From: Anaerolineae bacterium
Lineage (GTDB): Bacteria > Chloroflexota > Anaerolineae > Anaerolineales > E44-bin32
Assembly (NCBI GenBank): GCA_011192015.1
Contig: DUET01000095.1
Span: 3,647-45,553 of the forward strand
DNA length: 41,907 nt
Reading direction: 5' to 3'
Every line of letters starts with the position of its first letter. Within the stretch, counting starts at the first letter, position 1. Both the position numbers and the translations under genes were made by a program. Under the pieces are notes generated by a model. That model did not search any database and was not told the DNA's origin. It saw only the letters and a program-made list of their open reading frames with translations. Shown here piece by piece: positions 1 to 8,906 of this stretch.

Positions 1-903
1 GTCTTCATCAAGCGCGCCGGAGACGTGATCCCCTACGTGATCGGCCCCGCGCCAGCCCTGGGAGAGCGTCGCGGGAAACCTTATCAACCCCCGGAACGAT
101 GTCCCTCCTGCGGTGAACCTGCGGAGCGTATGGCCGGAGAGGTGGCCCTGTTCTGCATCAACGCCGCTTGCCCGGCGCAGCTGGTGCGCAACGTGGAGCA
201 TTTCGCTTCCCGCAGTGCCATGGACATCGAGGGCATGGGCATCAGGCTGGCGGCGCAGTTTGTGAAGGAGGGTCTGCTGGAGGACATCGGTGACCTCTAC
301 GCGTTGAGCATGGACGACCTGCTCAAATTGGAGGGATTTGCTGAGAAGAAGGCCGAGAACCTGCTGCGTGCCCTGGACAACACTCGCGAGCGTCCGCTGG
401 CGCGCCTGATCAATGCCTTGGGCATACGCGGCGTGGGCGAGGTCGTGGCGGGCGTTCTGGCTCAGCGTTTTGCGAATCTGGACGCGCTGGCGCAGGCCGA
501 ACTATCAGCGCTGGAGGGCATCGAGGGCATCGGGCCCACCATCGCCGCCGCCATCGTGGATTGGTTTCACAGCCCACGGAACCAGCGCGTGCTCGAGAAG
601 CTGCGCCGCGCGGGGATCTGGCCGCAATCCGAGGGTGAGGCTGAAGGCAGAACCGCCGGAGTGTTCCGCGGGAAGACGTTCGTGATCACGGGCACACTGC
701 CCTCCATGACCAGGCAGCAAGCCAAATCACTGATCGAGCAGCACGGCGGCAAAGTCACTGGAAGCGTCAGCAGCCGCACGGATTACCTGCTCGTCGGATC
801 GGATGCCGGATCCAAGCTGCAGCGTGCCCAGGAACTGGGCGTAACCGAGATCGATGAGCAAGGGCTGCTTGCGATGACCGAATCGGGACAATCCGCCACC
901 TGA
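1..903 (+). CDS. ligA: NAD-dependent DNA ligase LigA, C-terminal part (5' end outside window)
   Basis: The reading frame is open from base 1 and begins inside the OB-fold with KRAGDVIPYVIG, a hallmark of NAD-dependent DNA ligase, which seals nicks during replication and repair. Next come a four-cysteine zinc finger (CPSC near base 100 and C-x4-C near bases 154-171), helix-hairpin-helix repeats (roughly bases 300-590, with GIRGVGE and GIEGIGPTIA) and a C-terminal BRCT domain (about bases 660-880, FRGKTFVITGTLP). The NAD-binding and adenylation domains with the catalytic lysine must lie upstream of the window. The ATG at 25 is an internal methionine, not the start. The gene ends in TGA at 901-903. 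Domain order and spacing are normal for the family, and nothing suggests decay. Confidence 0.95.
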   Translation, partial: VFIKRAGDVIPYVIGPAPALGERRGKPYQPPERCPSCGEPAERMAGEVALFCINAACPAQLVRNVEHFASRSAMDIEGMGIRLAAQFVKEGLLEDIGDLYALSMDDLLKLEGFAEKKAENLLRALDNTRERPLARLINALGIRGVGEVVAGVLAQRFANLDALAQAELSALEGIEGIGPTIAAAIVDWFHSPRNQRVLEKLRRAGIWPQSEGEAEGRTAGVFRGKTFVITGTLPSMTRQQAKSLIEQHGGKVTGSVSSRTDYLLVGSDAGSKLQRAQELGVTEIDEQGLLAMTESGQSAT

Positions 904-1027
904 GACGGAGCCGTTTTAGGATCACAGGCTAGCCTTGATTGTTCCTGATAAGAATCTTGGCATCATCTGACGCAGGCGGTCTCTTCATGCGCCTGACAAT
1001 CGGAAGCGGTCCCAATCGAGGTATCTC

Positions 1028-2224
1028 TTGCGGATGATTCGTCTCAAACCCGGTCGTGAGCGATCGGTTCTCCAACGCCATCCCTGGATCTTCTCCGGCT
1101 CCGTTGCCGAGGTGAGCGGCGATCCCCAGCCGGGAGAGACTGTGGATGTCCATGCCCATGATGGCGCATGGCTGGCTAAGGCAGCCTATTCCCCCCAGTC
1201 TCAAATCCGCGCCCGTATCTGGACCTGGCAATCCGACGAAGAGGTGGATGAATCTTTCCTCGCGAGGCGTCTGGACGAAGCCATCCAGGCGCGTGTCGAT
1301 CTGGCGGTAGAGCCGGAGGTGGATGCCTATCGGGAGGTATACGCCGAATCGGATCGATTGCCGGGCTTGATCATTGATCGCTACGGTTCCTTTCGTGTGC
1401 TGCAGTTACTGAACGCAGGCGCAGAACGTTGGCGGGATGCGATCGTCTCGCACCTGGCCTCACGCAGGGATTGTGAAGCTCTGTATGAGCGCTCGGATGT
1501 GGACGTACGCGCACTGGAAGGGCTGCAGGCTCGTAAAGGCTTGCTCTGGGGACGGGAACCTCCGGAATCGCTGATCGTGCACGAGCATGGCATGCGCTAT
1601 CACGTCGACCTCGTCAGCGGCCACAAGACGGGTTTCTACCTGGATCAGCGCGACAACCGCCGCTACCTGCGCCAGCATTTTCCAGGAGGAGAGGTGCTGG
1701 ATGCCTTTTGTTACAGCGGAGGTTTCACACTGGCGGCCTTGGCTGCTGGAGCTGAGAACGTACTGGCCATCGATGCCTCGCAACCTTCGTTGGAGCTTGC
1801 GCAGCGCAACGTGGAACTCAACGACCTGCTGCAGGAGCGCTGTGAGTGGTTGCAGGGGGATGTCTTCCAGGAGCTGCGGACCCTACGGGACCGCGGGCGG
1901 AGCTTCGATGTCGTGATCCTCGACCCCCCTCGCTTCGCGCCCACGGCTTCCCAGGCCCAAAAGGCTTCTCGCGGCTACAAGGACATCAATCTGCTGGCGT
2001 TCAAGCTGCTGCGTCCTGGGGGCACGCTCATCAGTTACTCGTGTTCGGGGGGTATCAGTCCCGATCTCTTCCGCAAGATCATTGCCGGCGCTGCGCTGGA
2101 CGCCGGCGTTCGGGCTTCCATCCTCGCCTGGCAGAGCCAACCCCACGATCATCCGGTGGTTTTTAATTTCCCCGAAGGTCGCTACCTCAAGGGTTTGATC
2201 TGCAGGGTCCATCCCATCGATTGA
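1028..2224 (+). CDS. rlmI: Class I rRNA large subunit methyltransferase (RlmI-like, m5C)
   Basis: This is a SAM-dependent methyltransferase of the RlmI/YccW family, which methylates a cytosine of 23S rRNA. An N-terminal PUA-like segment (GRERSVLQRHPWIFSG, about residues 9-24) is followed by an EEHEH-like linker and a Rossmann fold. The SAM motif is VLDAFCYSGGFTLAALAAGA (223-242), motif IV is ILDPPRF (298-304), and the SYSCSGG segment carries the likely catalytic Cys339. Length (about 398 residues) fits the family. Two starts are possible: TTG at 1028 with GAGG six bases upstream, or ATG at 1034, which begins MIRLKPGRE like family members. It lies 124 bases after ligA with no obvious promoter of its own. 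The family is sure; the exact target cytosine is inferred. Confidence 0.9.
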   Translation: MRMIRLKPGRERSVLQRHPWIFSGSVAEVSGDPQPGETVDVHAHDGAWLAKAAYSPQSQIRARIWTWQSDEEVDESFLARRLDEAIQARVDLAVEPEVDAYREVYAESDRLPGLIIDRYGSFRVLQLLNAGAERWRDAIVSHLASRRDCEALYERSDVDVRALEGLQARKGLLWGREPPESLIVHEHGMRYHVDLVSGHKTGFYLDQRDNRRYLRQHFPGGEVLDAFCYSGGFTLAALAAGAENVLAIDASQPSLELAQRNVELNDLLQERCEWLQGDVFQELRTLRDRGRSFDVVILDPPRFAPTASQAQKASRGYKDINLLAFKLLRPGGTLISYSCSGGISPDLFRKIIAGAALDAGVRASILAWQSQPHDHPVVFNFPEGRYLKGLICRVHPID

Positions 2225-2300
2225 TCCCCCTTGGATCAGCTGCAGGGAATCTCTCGTCTCTCTCGAATCGTGTTGCCAAGTGCTGCGGCTGCAATGATCG

Positions 2301-2340
2301 AAAAGGAAACGGGACCTTGCGTTGATCTTCGCCAGGTCCC
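2301..2340 (-). terminator. Likely intrinsic terminator of the CpXC operon
   Basis: An 11-bp stem with one mismatch pairs 2311-2321 with 2330-2340 (GGGACCTTGCG against CGCCAGGTCCC) around an 8-base loop. Read on the minus strand, it is followed by a pyrimidine-rich tract (GTTTCCTTTTC, 2310-2300). It lies just beyond the minus-strand CpXC stop at 2399. The plus side has no T tract, so it best serves the minus-strand transcript, though it may also block read-through from rlmI. Confidence 0.6.
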
Positions 2341-2398
2341 GCCCGGAAAAGCATGCTATGGCTGTCTGCCGGTTCTTGCAGGTTTCAAGATCCAAGTT

Positions 2399-3769
2399 TC
2401 ACGCTTCAGCAGCAGCCTTTCCCGATGCTTTCATCTTGCTGCGCATCGACAGGCGCAGTGCAAGTCCATACAGTTCGCCAAGTTGTTTGGCTTTTTCCGC
2501 TTCCCCTGCGGCTTCCAAGCGTTGGATGGTCGAGGTCAAGCCGTTCAGAAATTGATCGTCGATCTTTTCGACCGAGGCTTCGAGTTTGGCGCGCGCTTCG
2601 TCCGGGTTGGGCGTTTCCAGGAGCTCTTGCACGAAACGCAATCCCGGAGGCAGCGAAGCGCGTATGGCTTCGCTCAGAAGGTGGTCGATCTCCTCTAACC
2701 TCTGGAACGTGGCTTGGTCTCCTTGCTCCTTGGCTGCCGCCAGATTTGCCTGGAGGACCGAAAGGAAGAGTTCGTCGACATAGGGAAGTGCCTCTGCCAG
2801 CGCAGTTTCCAGATCCTCGGCCTGGATCAAAGCCTGCAAACGCATTCCCACGCGTTCCAACCGCTCCCGTTGCATCTCATCGAGCCGCTCGGTGTGCTTT
2901 AAAATGCGATTCCGCAAATCGGTCAGGCGCTCCTTGTCCTTGTCGGCAGCCTCGTCGATGCGTGCGCTGAGAAGTTGGAAGAAGGTGTAGTCGAAGGCGG
3001 GGCGAGCGAGGCTCACGAGCGCTTCCACGCGGTTTTCATCCGGGGCTTCGAGGACGATCTCCAGGAGTTTATCGTGGGTCAACTCGCTGCCGATAGCTCG
3101 TAGGCTTTCAGCGGCGGCAAGCAGGCTTTCCTCCTGCGCTTTGATCTCCTTGCCCAGGGTGCTGTAACCAAGCGCCCGCTCCAACTGCTGCGCAGCGAAT
3201 TCACGCGCTCGCTGGTCCCTCGTAGATTGGATGGTCAGGTTGGCGATTTGCAGGAAGGTGGCGTCGATTTCCTCATCGTGGTGCGCCACGACCTTCATTA
3301 GGTCCGCCTCGGGTGTGCCCATGATCTTCTCGAAGAGGCGCATGCGTTCACGCTGTGCTTCGATCTGCTCCCGTGTGATGCCGTCCGCTTCGAGGATTTT
3401 TTCCACCAAACTCTGCATGGTGAGTACGGGTGTGGGCTGCAGCAGATAAGCCTTGCGTTCCTCGGCGGGAAGCTGATCGATGACGCTGTTGATCATCTTC
3501 CCGATGACGCGCTCCTGATCGTTTTGCTTGAGCCCGAGTTCAGGAGGAACATAGGTCAGGAGCAGTTCCTTCTCCGCGTCATGGTACACCAGCGGTGTAG
3601 CCAGTTGGCCTTCGTACCCACATACGGGGCACTGAATCATGTTCAAACTCTTCGCCAGCAGGCGGGCTTTCGCTCCCGGCTCCTTGCTGACATCGATGAG
3701 CTGCTGGACAACGGCTTGCACAGGAGCCTTGCATTGCGGACATTGAACTTGAGAGAGCGTTTGAGCCAT
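2399..3769 (-). CDS. CpXC-domain protein, zinc-binding N-terminus with helical C-terminal region
   Basis: The N-terminus has two Cys pairs, CPQC (Cys10/Cys13) and CPVC (Cys47/Cys50), typical of the CpXC domain, a predicted zinc-binding module of unknown function. The remaining 400 or so residues are charged, mostly helical and leucine-rich, with coiled-coil-like stretches around 290-320, and no enzyme motif was recognised. No signal peptide or membrane segment is seen. ATG at 3769 is preceded by AAGGAAA at good distance. It begins 23 bases after the histidine kinase stop on the same strand and is the last gene of the likely aminotransferase-kinase-CpXC operon. A function cannot be given. The kinase linkage hints at a cytoplasmic sensing or assembly role, but that is only inference. 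Confidence 0.75.
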   Translation of the reverse strand: MAQTLSQVQCPQCKAPVQAVVQQLIDVSKEPGAKARLLAKSLNMIQCPVCGYEGQLATPLVYHDAEKELLLTYVPPELGLKQNDQERVIGKMINSVIDQLPAEERKAYLLQPTPVLTMQSLVEKILEADGITREQIEAQRERMRLFEKIMGTPEADLMKVVAHHDEEIDATFLQIANLTIQSTRDQRAREFAAQQLERALGYSTLGKEIKAQEESLLAAAESLRAIGSELTHDKLLEIVLEAPDENRVEALVSLARPAFDYTFFQLLSARIDEAADKDKERLTDLRNRILKHTERLDEMQRERLERVGMRLQALIQAEDLETALAEALPYVDELFLSVLQANLAAAKEQGDQATFQRLEEIDHLLSEAIRASLPPGLRFVQELLETPNPDEARAKLEASVEKIDDQFLNGLTSTIQRLEAAGEAEKAKQLGELYGLALRLSMRSKMKASGKAAAEA

Positions 3770-3792
3770 GAGTTTTCCTTGTAGCGAGAGGT

Positions 3793-5352
3793 TTATGTTT
3801 CGGATCTCGGCAGTGAGAAGCAGATGCGGGCGCCTTTTTCCAAATCCTCGTCCACCCAGATGCGCCCACCATGAGCCGTGACGACGGCCCGTGCCAGGTA
3901 GAGGCCGAGGCCGGCGCCCTTCGTCTTCTGACTGACTTCATCCGACCGGTAGAAGAGATCGAAGATGCGGGGCATGTCATCCTGAGCGATTCCCTGTCCT
4001 TCATCCTCCACACAGATGATGACCTCGTCCGGGCTTACCTTTCCTCTCACGATCACATTCCCCCCCTCGGGAGCGTAGTTGACCGCATTGGAAAGCAAGT
4101 TGCTGATCACCTGCGTGATGCGACCTTCGTCAGCATAGAGCAGGGGGAAATCGGGAGGGAATTCAGCTTTGAAATCGTGGTGTTCGCTCTGCGTGGTGAA
4201 GCGTTCGACCAATCGTTTGGCAAGTTCATCCAGCGCAAACTCGCAGAGATTGAGATCCAAAGCTCCAGCCTGCAGCCGGGAGGCATCCAGCAGATCGTCG
4301 ATCAGATGGGCCAGGCGATCCGATTCCTCCTCGATCACCTTCAAGCTGTTGTTGACGACGGCGGGATCCCAGCGGGCGTCCTCGCGGCGCAGGGTGCTCA
4401 CAAATCCCTTGATGAGGGCCACGGGTGTGCGCAGCTCGTGGCTGATGATCGAGATGAAGGTGTTCTTCAACTCGTCGGCTTCCCTGAACTTGGTGATGTC
4501 GCGCACGGTGGCCACGATGCTGAGCAATGCGCCCTCGCTGGAAAGCGCCGGGGCGTAGGTGATCCCCACGCTGATGATTCCCCCGGAGGGCTTGATCAGA
4601 TCACCTTCCACGTAGAGCGTGGCGTGGGCTTTGAGTGGCCAGCCACCTTTCTCGACGTCTTCAAGCGATGGTCCGCTCTCGATGCGTTGCCAACGGATGA
4701 TCTCGGAGTGCGGTTTAGCGAGCACGTCCTCGGGTTTGAATCCGATTAGACGGGTGCAGGCGCGATTGAAGCGCAGAAAGCGCATGCTGGGATCGAGGAT
4801 GAAGATGCCATCGGCCGCCGATTCGACGATCGTGTTCAGGTGTTCCTTCTGCTCGATGACCTGGGAATACAGGCGGGCGTTGGTAACGGCAATGGCGGCT
4901 TGGGTGGCGAAGCCCTCCAGCAGAGCCGAATCTTCAGCCGAGAATCGTCCCTTGTAGGATCGGAAGACGAAGATCACGCCCACCACTTCGTGGCGGGCGA
5001 TCATGGGAAGACCGATTCCCGTCAACAGCCCCATGGAGGCGGCCTGAGTGATCCTCTGCAGGCGGCGATTGACCTCCGGCAGCTCGAAGCGCTCCGGATC
5101 GCCATGATCGGGGATGTCGGCCAGCAGCCGGCTCAGGGGTTTGATGAAGCCATCGCTGATGCCGAAGGTCGAGGCGATCTTCCATCCGCCGCCCTGCTTG
5201 CGCAGGGCGATCAGACCCGCGTGGCCAGCGAGCATCTCCGCGGAGACGCGCGTAATGCGTGCCAGCACGGCATCGAGGTCCAGTTCCTCGGTTATCGCCC
5301 GCGAGATCTCCAGCAAGTTATCCCGCTGGCGCACGCGGAAATCAGGAAGCAT
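3793..5352 (-). CDS. Soluble GAF-PAS sensor histidine kinase
   Basis: Domains in order are a GAF domain (about 11-165), a PAS domain (about 170-290), HisKA dimerisation (about 295-365) and HATPase (about 385-515). The H box has phospho-acceptor His305 (SHELRTP). The N box (ISNLLSNAVNYAPEGG), G1 (VEDEGQGIA) and G2 (GAGLGLYLARA) are intact, so it should be an active kinase. No transmembrane segment is present, so it senses an internal or diffusible signal. No response regulator is adjacent; the two regulators in the window (15410-16063 and 16291-17010) also lack a linked kinase. The gene lies 18 bases after the aminotransferase stop. The ATG at 5352 has only a distant GGAG (about 15 bases), so initiation may depend on coupling. 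The signal is unknown. Confidence 0.93.
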   Translation of the reverse strand: MLPDFRVRQRDNLLEISRAITEELDLDAVLARITRVSAEMLAGHAGLIALRKQGGGWKIASTFGISDGFIKPLSRLLADIPDHGDPERFELPEVNRRLQRITQAASMGLLTGIGLPMIARHEVVGVIFVFRSYKGRFSAEDSALLEGFATQAAIAVTNARLYSQVIEQKEHLNTIVESAADGIFILDPSMRFLRFNRACTRLIGFKPEDVLAKPHSEIIRWQRIESGPSLEDVEKGGWPLKAHATLYVEGDLIKPSGGIISVGITYAPALSSEGALLSIVATVRDITKFREADELKNTFISIISHELRTPVALIKGFVSTLRREDARWDPAVVNNSLKVIEEESDRLAHLIDDLLDASRLQAGALDLNLCEFALDELAKRLVERFTTQSEHHDFKAEFPPDFPLLYADEGRITQVISNLLSNAVNYAPEGGNVIVRGKVSPDEVIICVEDEGQGIAQDDMPRIFDLFYRSDEVSQKTKGAGLGLYLARAVVTAHGGRIWVDEDLEKGARICFSLPRSET

Positions 5353-5370
5353 AGATGATCCGTTCAGCTC

Positions 5371-6681
5371 CTAATGCTCGGATTCCTGGATGGCCGCTTC
5401 GAGAATGCCCAACCCCTCATCGATCAGCTTCTTATCGATGTTCAAAGGCGGGGAAATGCGGATCGTGCTCTTTCCGCAGCCCAGAACCAGCAATCCGTTT
5501 TGAAAGGCAAGTTCCTCGATCTGATCGCGCTGATCGTGCGCCGGGATGCGGCTTTCGCGATCCTTGACAAACTCGATGCCGATCATCAGACCCTTGCCGC
5601 GCACATCGCCGATCGTGGAGTGGCGGGCTTGAATCTCAGCCAGCGCATCCAGCGTGTATTCACCCATCTCCGCGGCATTTTGCATCATTTCGTTTTCGAT
5701 CAGGTCCAGAGTCGTGAGCGCTGCCGCGCATGCAATTGGATTGCCGCCGAAGGTGTTTCCATGCGCACCACGCGGCCACTGCATCACGCTTTCACGGGCG
5801 ATGGTCGCTCCGATGGGCAATCCGGAGCCCAAGCCCTTGGCTGAGCAGATGATGTCGGGTTCGACGCCCCAGTTTTCGATGGCCCACCATTTGCCGGTTC
5901 GACCCACACCGGATTGGACCTCATCCGAGATGAGCAGGATGCCGTACTTGTCGCACAGTTTCCGCAGGGCAGGGAAGAAATCGTCCGAAGGGACGACATA
6001 GCCGCCCTCGCCCTGGATCGGTTCGACGAGGATGCCTGCGCAGTCCTCAGCGGGGAGTACTTGGGCGAACACTGTCTCCTCGATGAAGCGCACAACGGCT
6101 TCTCCATAGCGTTGATCTTCGCTGTGCAAAATAGGGCGATAGGGGTTGGGGAAGGGAACGTGGGTGACACCGCCCATGAGCGGTAGGAACCCATGGCGAT
6201 ACACGGGCTTGCTGGCTGTGAACGCCAGCGAGCCCATGGTGCGACCATGGAAGGCACCATAGAAGCCGATGAATTGCTGTCTTCCGGTGCGCCATCGAGC
6301 GAGCTTGATGGCAGTCTCGATGGATTCCGTCCCCGAATTGGAAATGAAGACCTTTGCCGGTTCCTTGAACGGAGCGATCCCAGCGATGCGCTCAGCTAAA
6401 TCCACCCAGATGGGATGGTAGAAGTCGGAGGAGATATGCAGGAAGCTATCGGTTTGTTTCTTGATTGCCTCTACGACCTTGGGATGGCAGTGGCCCGTGG
6501 AGCAGACGGCGATGCCGGATGCGAAATCGATGTAGCGATTCCCATCGACATCCCAGACCTCGCTCCCGCGCCCGTGATCCATCACGAAGGCGCTCCCGCG
6601 TGGGTAGGATGATGAGAGGACAGCGCTATCGCGCTCGATAACTTTTTTGGCCTTAGGTCCAGGCAGGGTTGTGGATTTCAA
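5371..6681 (-). CDS. Class III PLP-dependent aminotransferase (acetylornithine / 4-aminobutyrate family)
   Basis: This is a fold-type I, class III aminotransferase of 436 residues. Visible motifs include WDVDGNRYIDFASGIAV (43-59), the phosphate-binding SNSGTES (114-120), ISDEVQSGVGRTGKW (251-265) and the PLP Schiff-base lysine Lys282 in SAKGLGSG. Such enzymes transfer an omega-amino group to 2-oxoglutarate. Acetylornithine, GABA and even racemase activities occur in close relatives, so no symbol is given. The start is TTG at 6681: AGGAGGT (plus-strand 6689-6695) lies 7 bases upstream, and the next ATG is deep inside the conserved domain. It heads the likely operon with the kinase and CpXC protein. 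No arginine-biosynthesis neighbour is present, which weakens an argD reading. Confidence 0.9.
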   Translation of the reverse strand: MKSTTLPGPKAKKVIERDSAVLSSSYPRGSAFVMDHGRGSEVWDVDGNRYIDFASGIAVCSTGHCHPKVVEAIKKQTDSFLHISSDFYHPIWVDLAERIAGIAPFKEPAKVFISNSGTESIETAIKLARWRTGRQQFIGFYGAFHGRTMGSLAFTASKPVYRHGFLPLMGGVTHVPFPNPYRPILHSEDQRYGEAVVRFIEETVFAQVLPAEDCAGILVEPIQGEGGYVVPSDDFFPALRKLCDKYGILLISDEVQSGVGRTGKWWAIENWGVEPDIICSAKGLGSGLPIGATIARESVMQWPRGAHGNTFGGNPIACAAALTTLDLIENEMMQNAAEMGEYTLDALAEIQARHSTIGDVRGKGLMIGIEFVKDRESRIPAHDQRDQIEELAFQNGLLVLGCGKSTIRISPPLNIDKKLIDEGLGILEAAIQESEH

Positions 6682-6836
6682 GTTGAAGACCTCCTACATG
6701 CATTCTTGAAGAATAGGGAATCCGGGCCGATGCCAAACAGTCAAGTGCGTTGTTCCGCGAAAGAATTGAAGCGCTCTCAGGCTCCTCCGATTGCTGAGGA
6801 TCGGTTGGCATTCGATCCCGGTTTGATCGAATTATA
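6682..6836 (-). promoter_or_regulatory. Possible promoter and structured leader of the aminotransferase operon
   Basis: On the minus strand a TATAAT box lies at 6836-6831, but no good -35 was found. A transcript from it would have a leader of about 140 bases before the TTG start at 6681. In that leader CCGGG plus ATGCCAA (6722-6726, 6730-6736) can pair with TTGGCAT plus CCCGG (6805-6811, 6817-6821), a two-part 12-bp helix enclosing about 68 bases. No known riboswitch class was recognised. The strong Shine-Dalgarno AGGAGGT is at the 3' end of the leader. Confidence 0.35.
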
Positions 6837-6847
6837 TCATCGCCGCT

Positions 6848-6875
6848 TTGACAGAGGGTTTTTTAGGTGTATAAA
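6848..6875 (+). promoter_or_regulatory. Sigma70-type promoter of the acyl-CoA ligase
   Basis: TTGACA (6848-6853) and TATAAA (6870-6875) are separated by 16 bases, close to the consensus. Transcription would start near 6882, leaving about 40 bases of leader with AAGGAGAAGGAG before ATG 6922. This placement argues against the longer open frame that begins at 6706, upstream of the promoter. Confidence 0.75.
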
Positions 6876-6921
6876 GGAAACAATACCGACAACGACACAG
6901 CAGATTCAAGGAGAAGGAGCG

Positions 6922-8622
6922 ATGGAGAAGCGACCCTGGCTCAAGCATTATGATCCCGGAATCCCCCATACGATCGAATATCCAAGTGTCCCCTTATACG
7001 AACTGCTGGAGAAATCGGCACGCAACTACCCGGATGCTGCGTGCACGATCTTCAAAGGGGCCAAGATCTCCTTCAAGGAGATGAATGAACTCACGGATCG
7101 TTTGGCAGCCGGATTGGCGGAATTGGGTGTGAAGAAGGGAGATCCAGTTGGCATCTTCATGCCAAACACACCTCAATTTGTGCTCGCCTTCTACGCCATT
7201 CTCAAGGCGGGCGGGATTGTGGTGGCCACCAATCCCCTTTATACGGCGCGAGAACTCGAACACCAGCTGAAGGATTCAGGCGTCGAGATCATGCTTGTCA
7301 TGAGCAACTTCTACAAGATGGTCAAATCGGTCCAATCCAAGACCAACCTGAAGACACTGGTGGTGACCAATCTGAAGGAAACGCTGCCAGGCATTACGCG
7401 CTTGCTCTTCACCCTGGTGATGGAGAAGAAGGGCGGGCATCGGGTCGATCTGGAGGAGGGCGACATCTGGTTGCAGGATCTGATCGCCCGTTATACTCCC
7501 GAAGATCGTCCCAAACTGGACATCACAGCCAACGACTTGGCACTCTTTCAGTACAGCGGTGGAACCACTGGGATTTCCAAAGCCGCAATCGCCGCCCACA
7601 AGAATCTGGTGGCTAATACGCTGCAGATTCGTGCCATGATCACCGATTTCACTGAGGGCGATGAGATCACGCTCATGGCCATCCCGATGTTTCACGTCTA
7701 CGGCATGGTAGCAGGCATGTCGTTTTCGGTTGCATCCGGCAGCTCGATGGTCATGATCCCCAACCCGCGCGATCTGGAGGATGTGCTCTCGAGCATCGAC
7801 AAATTCCACCCCACCATCTATCCGGGCGTCCCCACGATGTACAACGCCATCAACGTGCATCCGGATGTACTGGCAGGCAAGTACGATCTCAGTTCGATCA
7901 AAGCCTGCATTTCCGGCTCGGCACCGCTTCTGCGCGAGACCAAGGAGACCTTCGAAGCCCTTACGGGCGGAAAGCTCGTCGAGGGCTACGGGCTCTCGGA
8001 AGCTCCTACGGCAACGCATGTCAACCCGCTGCTTGGAGAGACACGGACCGGATCGATCGGCCTGCCTCTTCCGGACGTGGATTGCCGCATCGTCTCGTTG
8101 GATGATGGTGTAACCGATCTGCCTCCGGGAGAGATCGGCGAGTTGGCGATTAAATCCCCCAACGTGATGGTGGGATATCACAACATGCCCACGGAAACAG
8201 CCAACACTCTGCGGGACGAATGGCTCTTCACCGGCGACATTGCCCGTATGGATGAAGACGGCTACTTCTACATCGTCGACCGCAAGAAGGAATTGATCAA
8301 GCCCGGAGGGTATCAGGTTTGGCCGCGTGAGGTGGAAGAGGTCATCGCCGATAATCCCCATGTTCTGGAAGTCGGTGTGGCCGGCATCCCGGATGCCTAT
8401 CGCGGGGAGACCGTGAAAGCCTGGGTGGTGCTCAAGGAAGGCGAAAGCGCATCCGCGGACGACATCCGTGCGTGGTGCAAGGAGCGCCTCGCACCGTTCA
8501 AGGTTCCCACGAGCGTCGAATTCAGAGACGAGCTTCCCAAGACCACCGTCGGCAAGGTCCTGCGGCGCGAACTTGTGCAGCAGGAACATGAGAAGATGAA
8601 GAACGAGGGTAGCGCTGAATAG
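6922..8622 (+). CDS. Long-chain fatty acid-CoA ligase (AMP-forming)
   Basis: This is an ANL-superfamily adenylating enzyme of 566 residues that activates a carboxylic acid, probably a fatty acid, to acyl-AMP and then acyl-CoA. The phosphate-binding loop is YSGGTTGISK (211-220), followed by the EGYGLSEA motif, the hinge region (IVDRKKELIKPGG) and the C-terminal catalytic lysine Lys545 in PKTTVGKVLRRE. No membrane segment is seen. The start is ATG 6922, chosen because AAGGAGAAGGAG lies just upstream and a consensus promoter lies at 6848-6875; the frame is open back to 6706 but that part has no family similarity. The gene is monocistronic, ending in a strong terminator at 8660-8700. Chain length is not deducible. 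Confidence 0.93.
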   Translation: MEKRPWLKHYDPGIPHTIEYPSVPLYELLEKSARNYPDAACTIFKGAKISFKEMNELTDRLAAGLAELGVKKGDPVGIFMPNTPQFVLAFYAILKAGGIVVATNPLYTARELEHQLKDSGVEIMLVMSNFYKMVKSVQSKTNLKTLVVTNLKETLPGITRLLFTLVMEKKGGHRVDLEEGDIWLQDLIARYTPEDRPKLDITANDLALFQYSGGTTGISKAAIAAHKNLVANTLQIRAMITDFTEGDEITLMAIPMFHVYGMVAGMSFSVASGSSMVMIPNPRDLEDVLSSIDKFHPTIYPGVPTMYNAINVHPDVLAGKYDLSSIKACISGSAPLLRETKETFEALTGGKLVEGYGLSEAPTATHVNPLLGETRTGSIGLPLPDVDCRIVSLDDGVTDLPPGEIGELAIKSPNVMVGYHNMPTETANTLRDEWLFTGDIARMDEDGYFYIVDRKKELIKPGGYQVWPREVEEVIADNPHVLEVGVAGIPDAYRGETVKAWVVLKEGESASADDIRAWCKERLAPFKVPTSVEFRDELPKTTVGKVLRRELVQQEHEKMKNEGSAE

Positions 8623-8659
8623 CGTCGCTTGATCGCTGATACAAGATCTGCTGAACTAC

Positions 8660-8700
8660 GCAAAGCCTCGAAGCGTGGGGTCCTCGAGGCTTTGCTTTTT
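8660..8700 (+). terminator. Strong intrinsic terminator of the acyl-CoA ligase gene
   Basis: A perfect 12-bp stem pairs GCAAAGCCTCGA (8660-8671) with TCGAGGCTTTGC (8684-8695) around a 12-base loop and is followed at once by TTTTT (8696-8700). It lies 37 bases after the stop codon at 8622. Confidence 0.9.
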
Positions 8701-8838
8701 ATGCATTTTCCTCCCCGATTCCCGTGCGTATGGGATTGTGCCTCCATCCTCGCGCACGAGTTGTTGTTAGAGGTTTCCTAGAGGATATGAGTTTCCGCCA
8801 TTTCACGAGATGGGGCTTTCGGATCTATTCTTCGAAGA

Positions 8839-8879
8839 GGGAACAGCAAAGCGGAGCCGCCTGATCATGGCGGCTCCGC
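8839..8879 (-). terminator. Probable terminator downstream of ftsH
   Basis: A perfect 10-bp GC-rich stem pairs GCGGAGCCGC (8851-8860) with GCGGCTCCGC (8870-8879) around a 9-base loop. It lies 27 bases beyond the ftsH stop. On the minus strand it is followed by TTTGCTGTTC, a weak U tract, so efficiency is uncertain. The rest of the 8701-8850 interval shows no recognisable feature. Confidence 0.55.
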
Positions 8880-8906
8880 ATAATCTTGCGTTTGATGTCG
8901 GTGTGC

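Noticed and set aside
6706-6921. N-terminal extension of the acyl-CoA ligase (72 residues)
   Set aside because: It lies upstream of and across a consensus promoter, has no family similarity, and ATG 6922 has a strong ribosome site.
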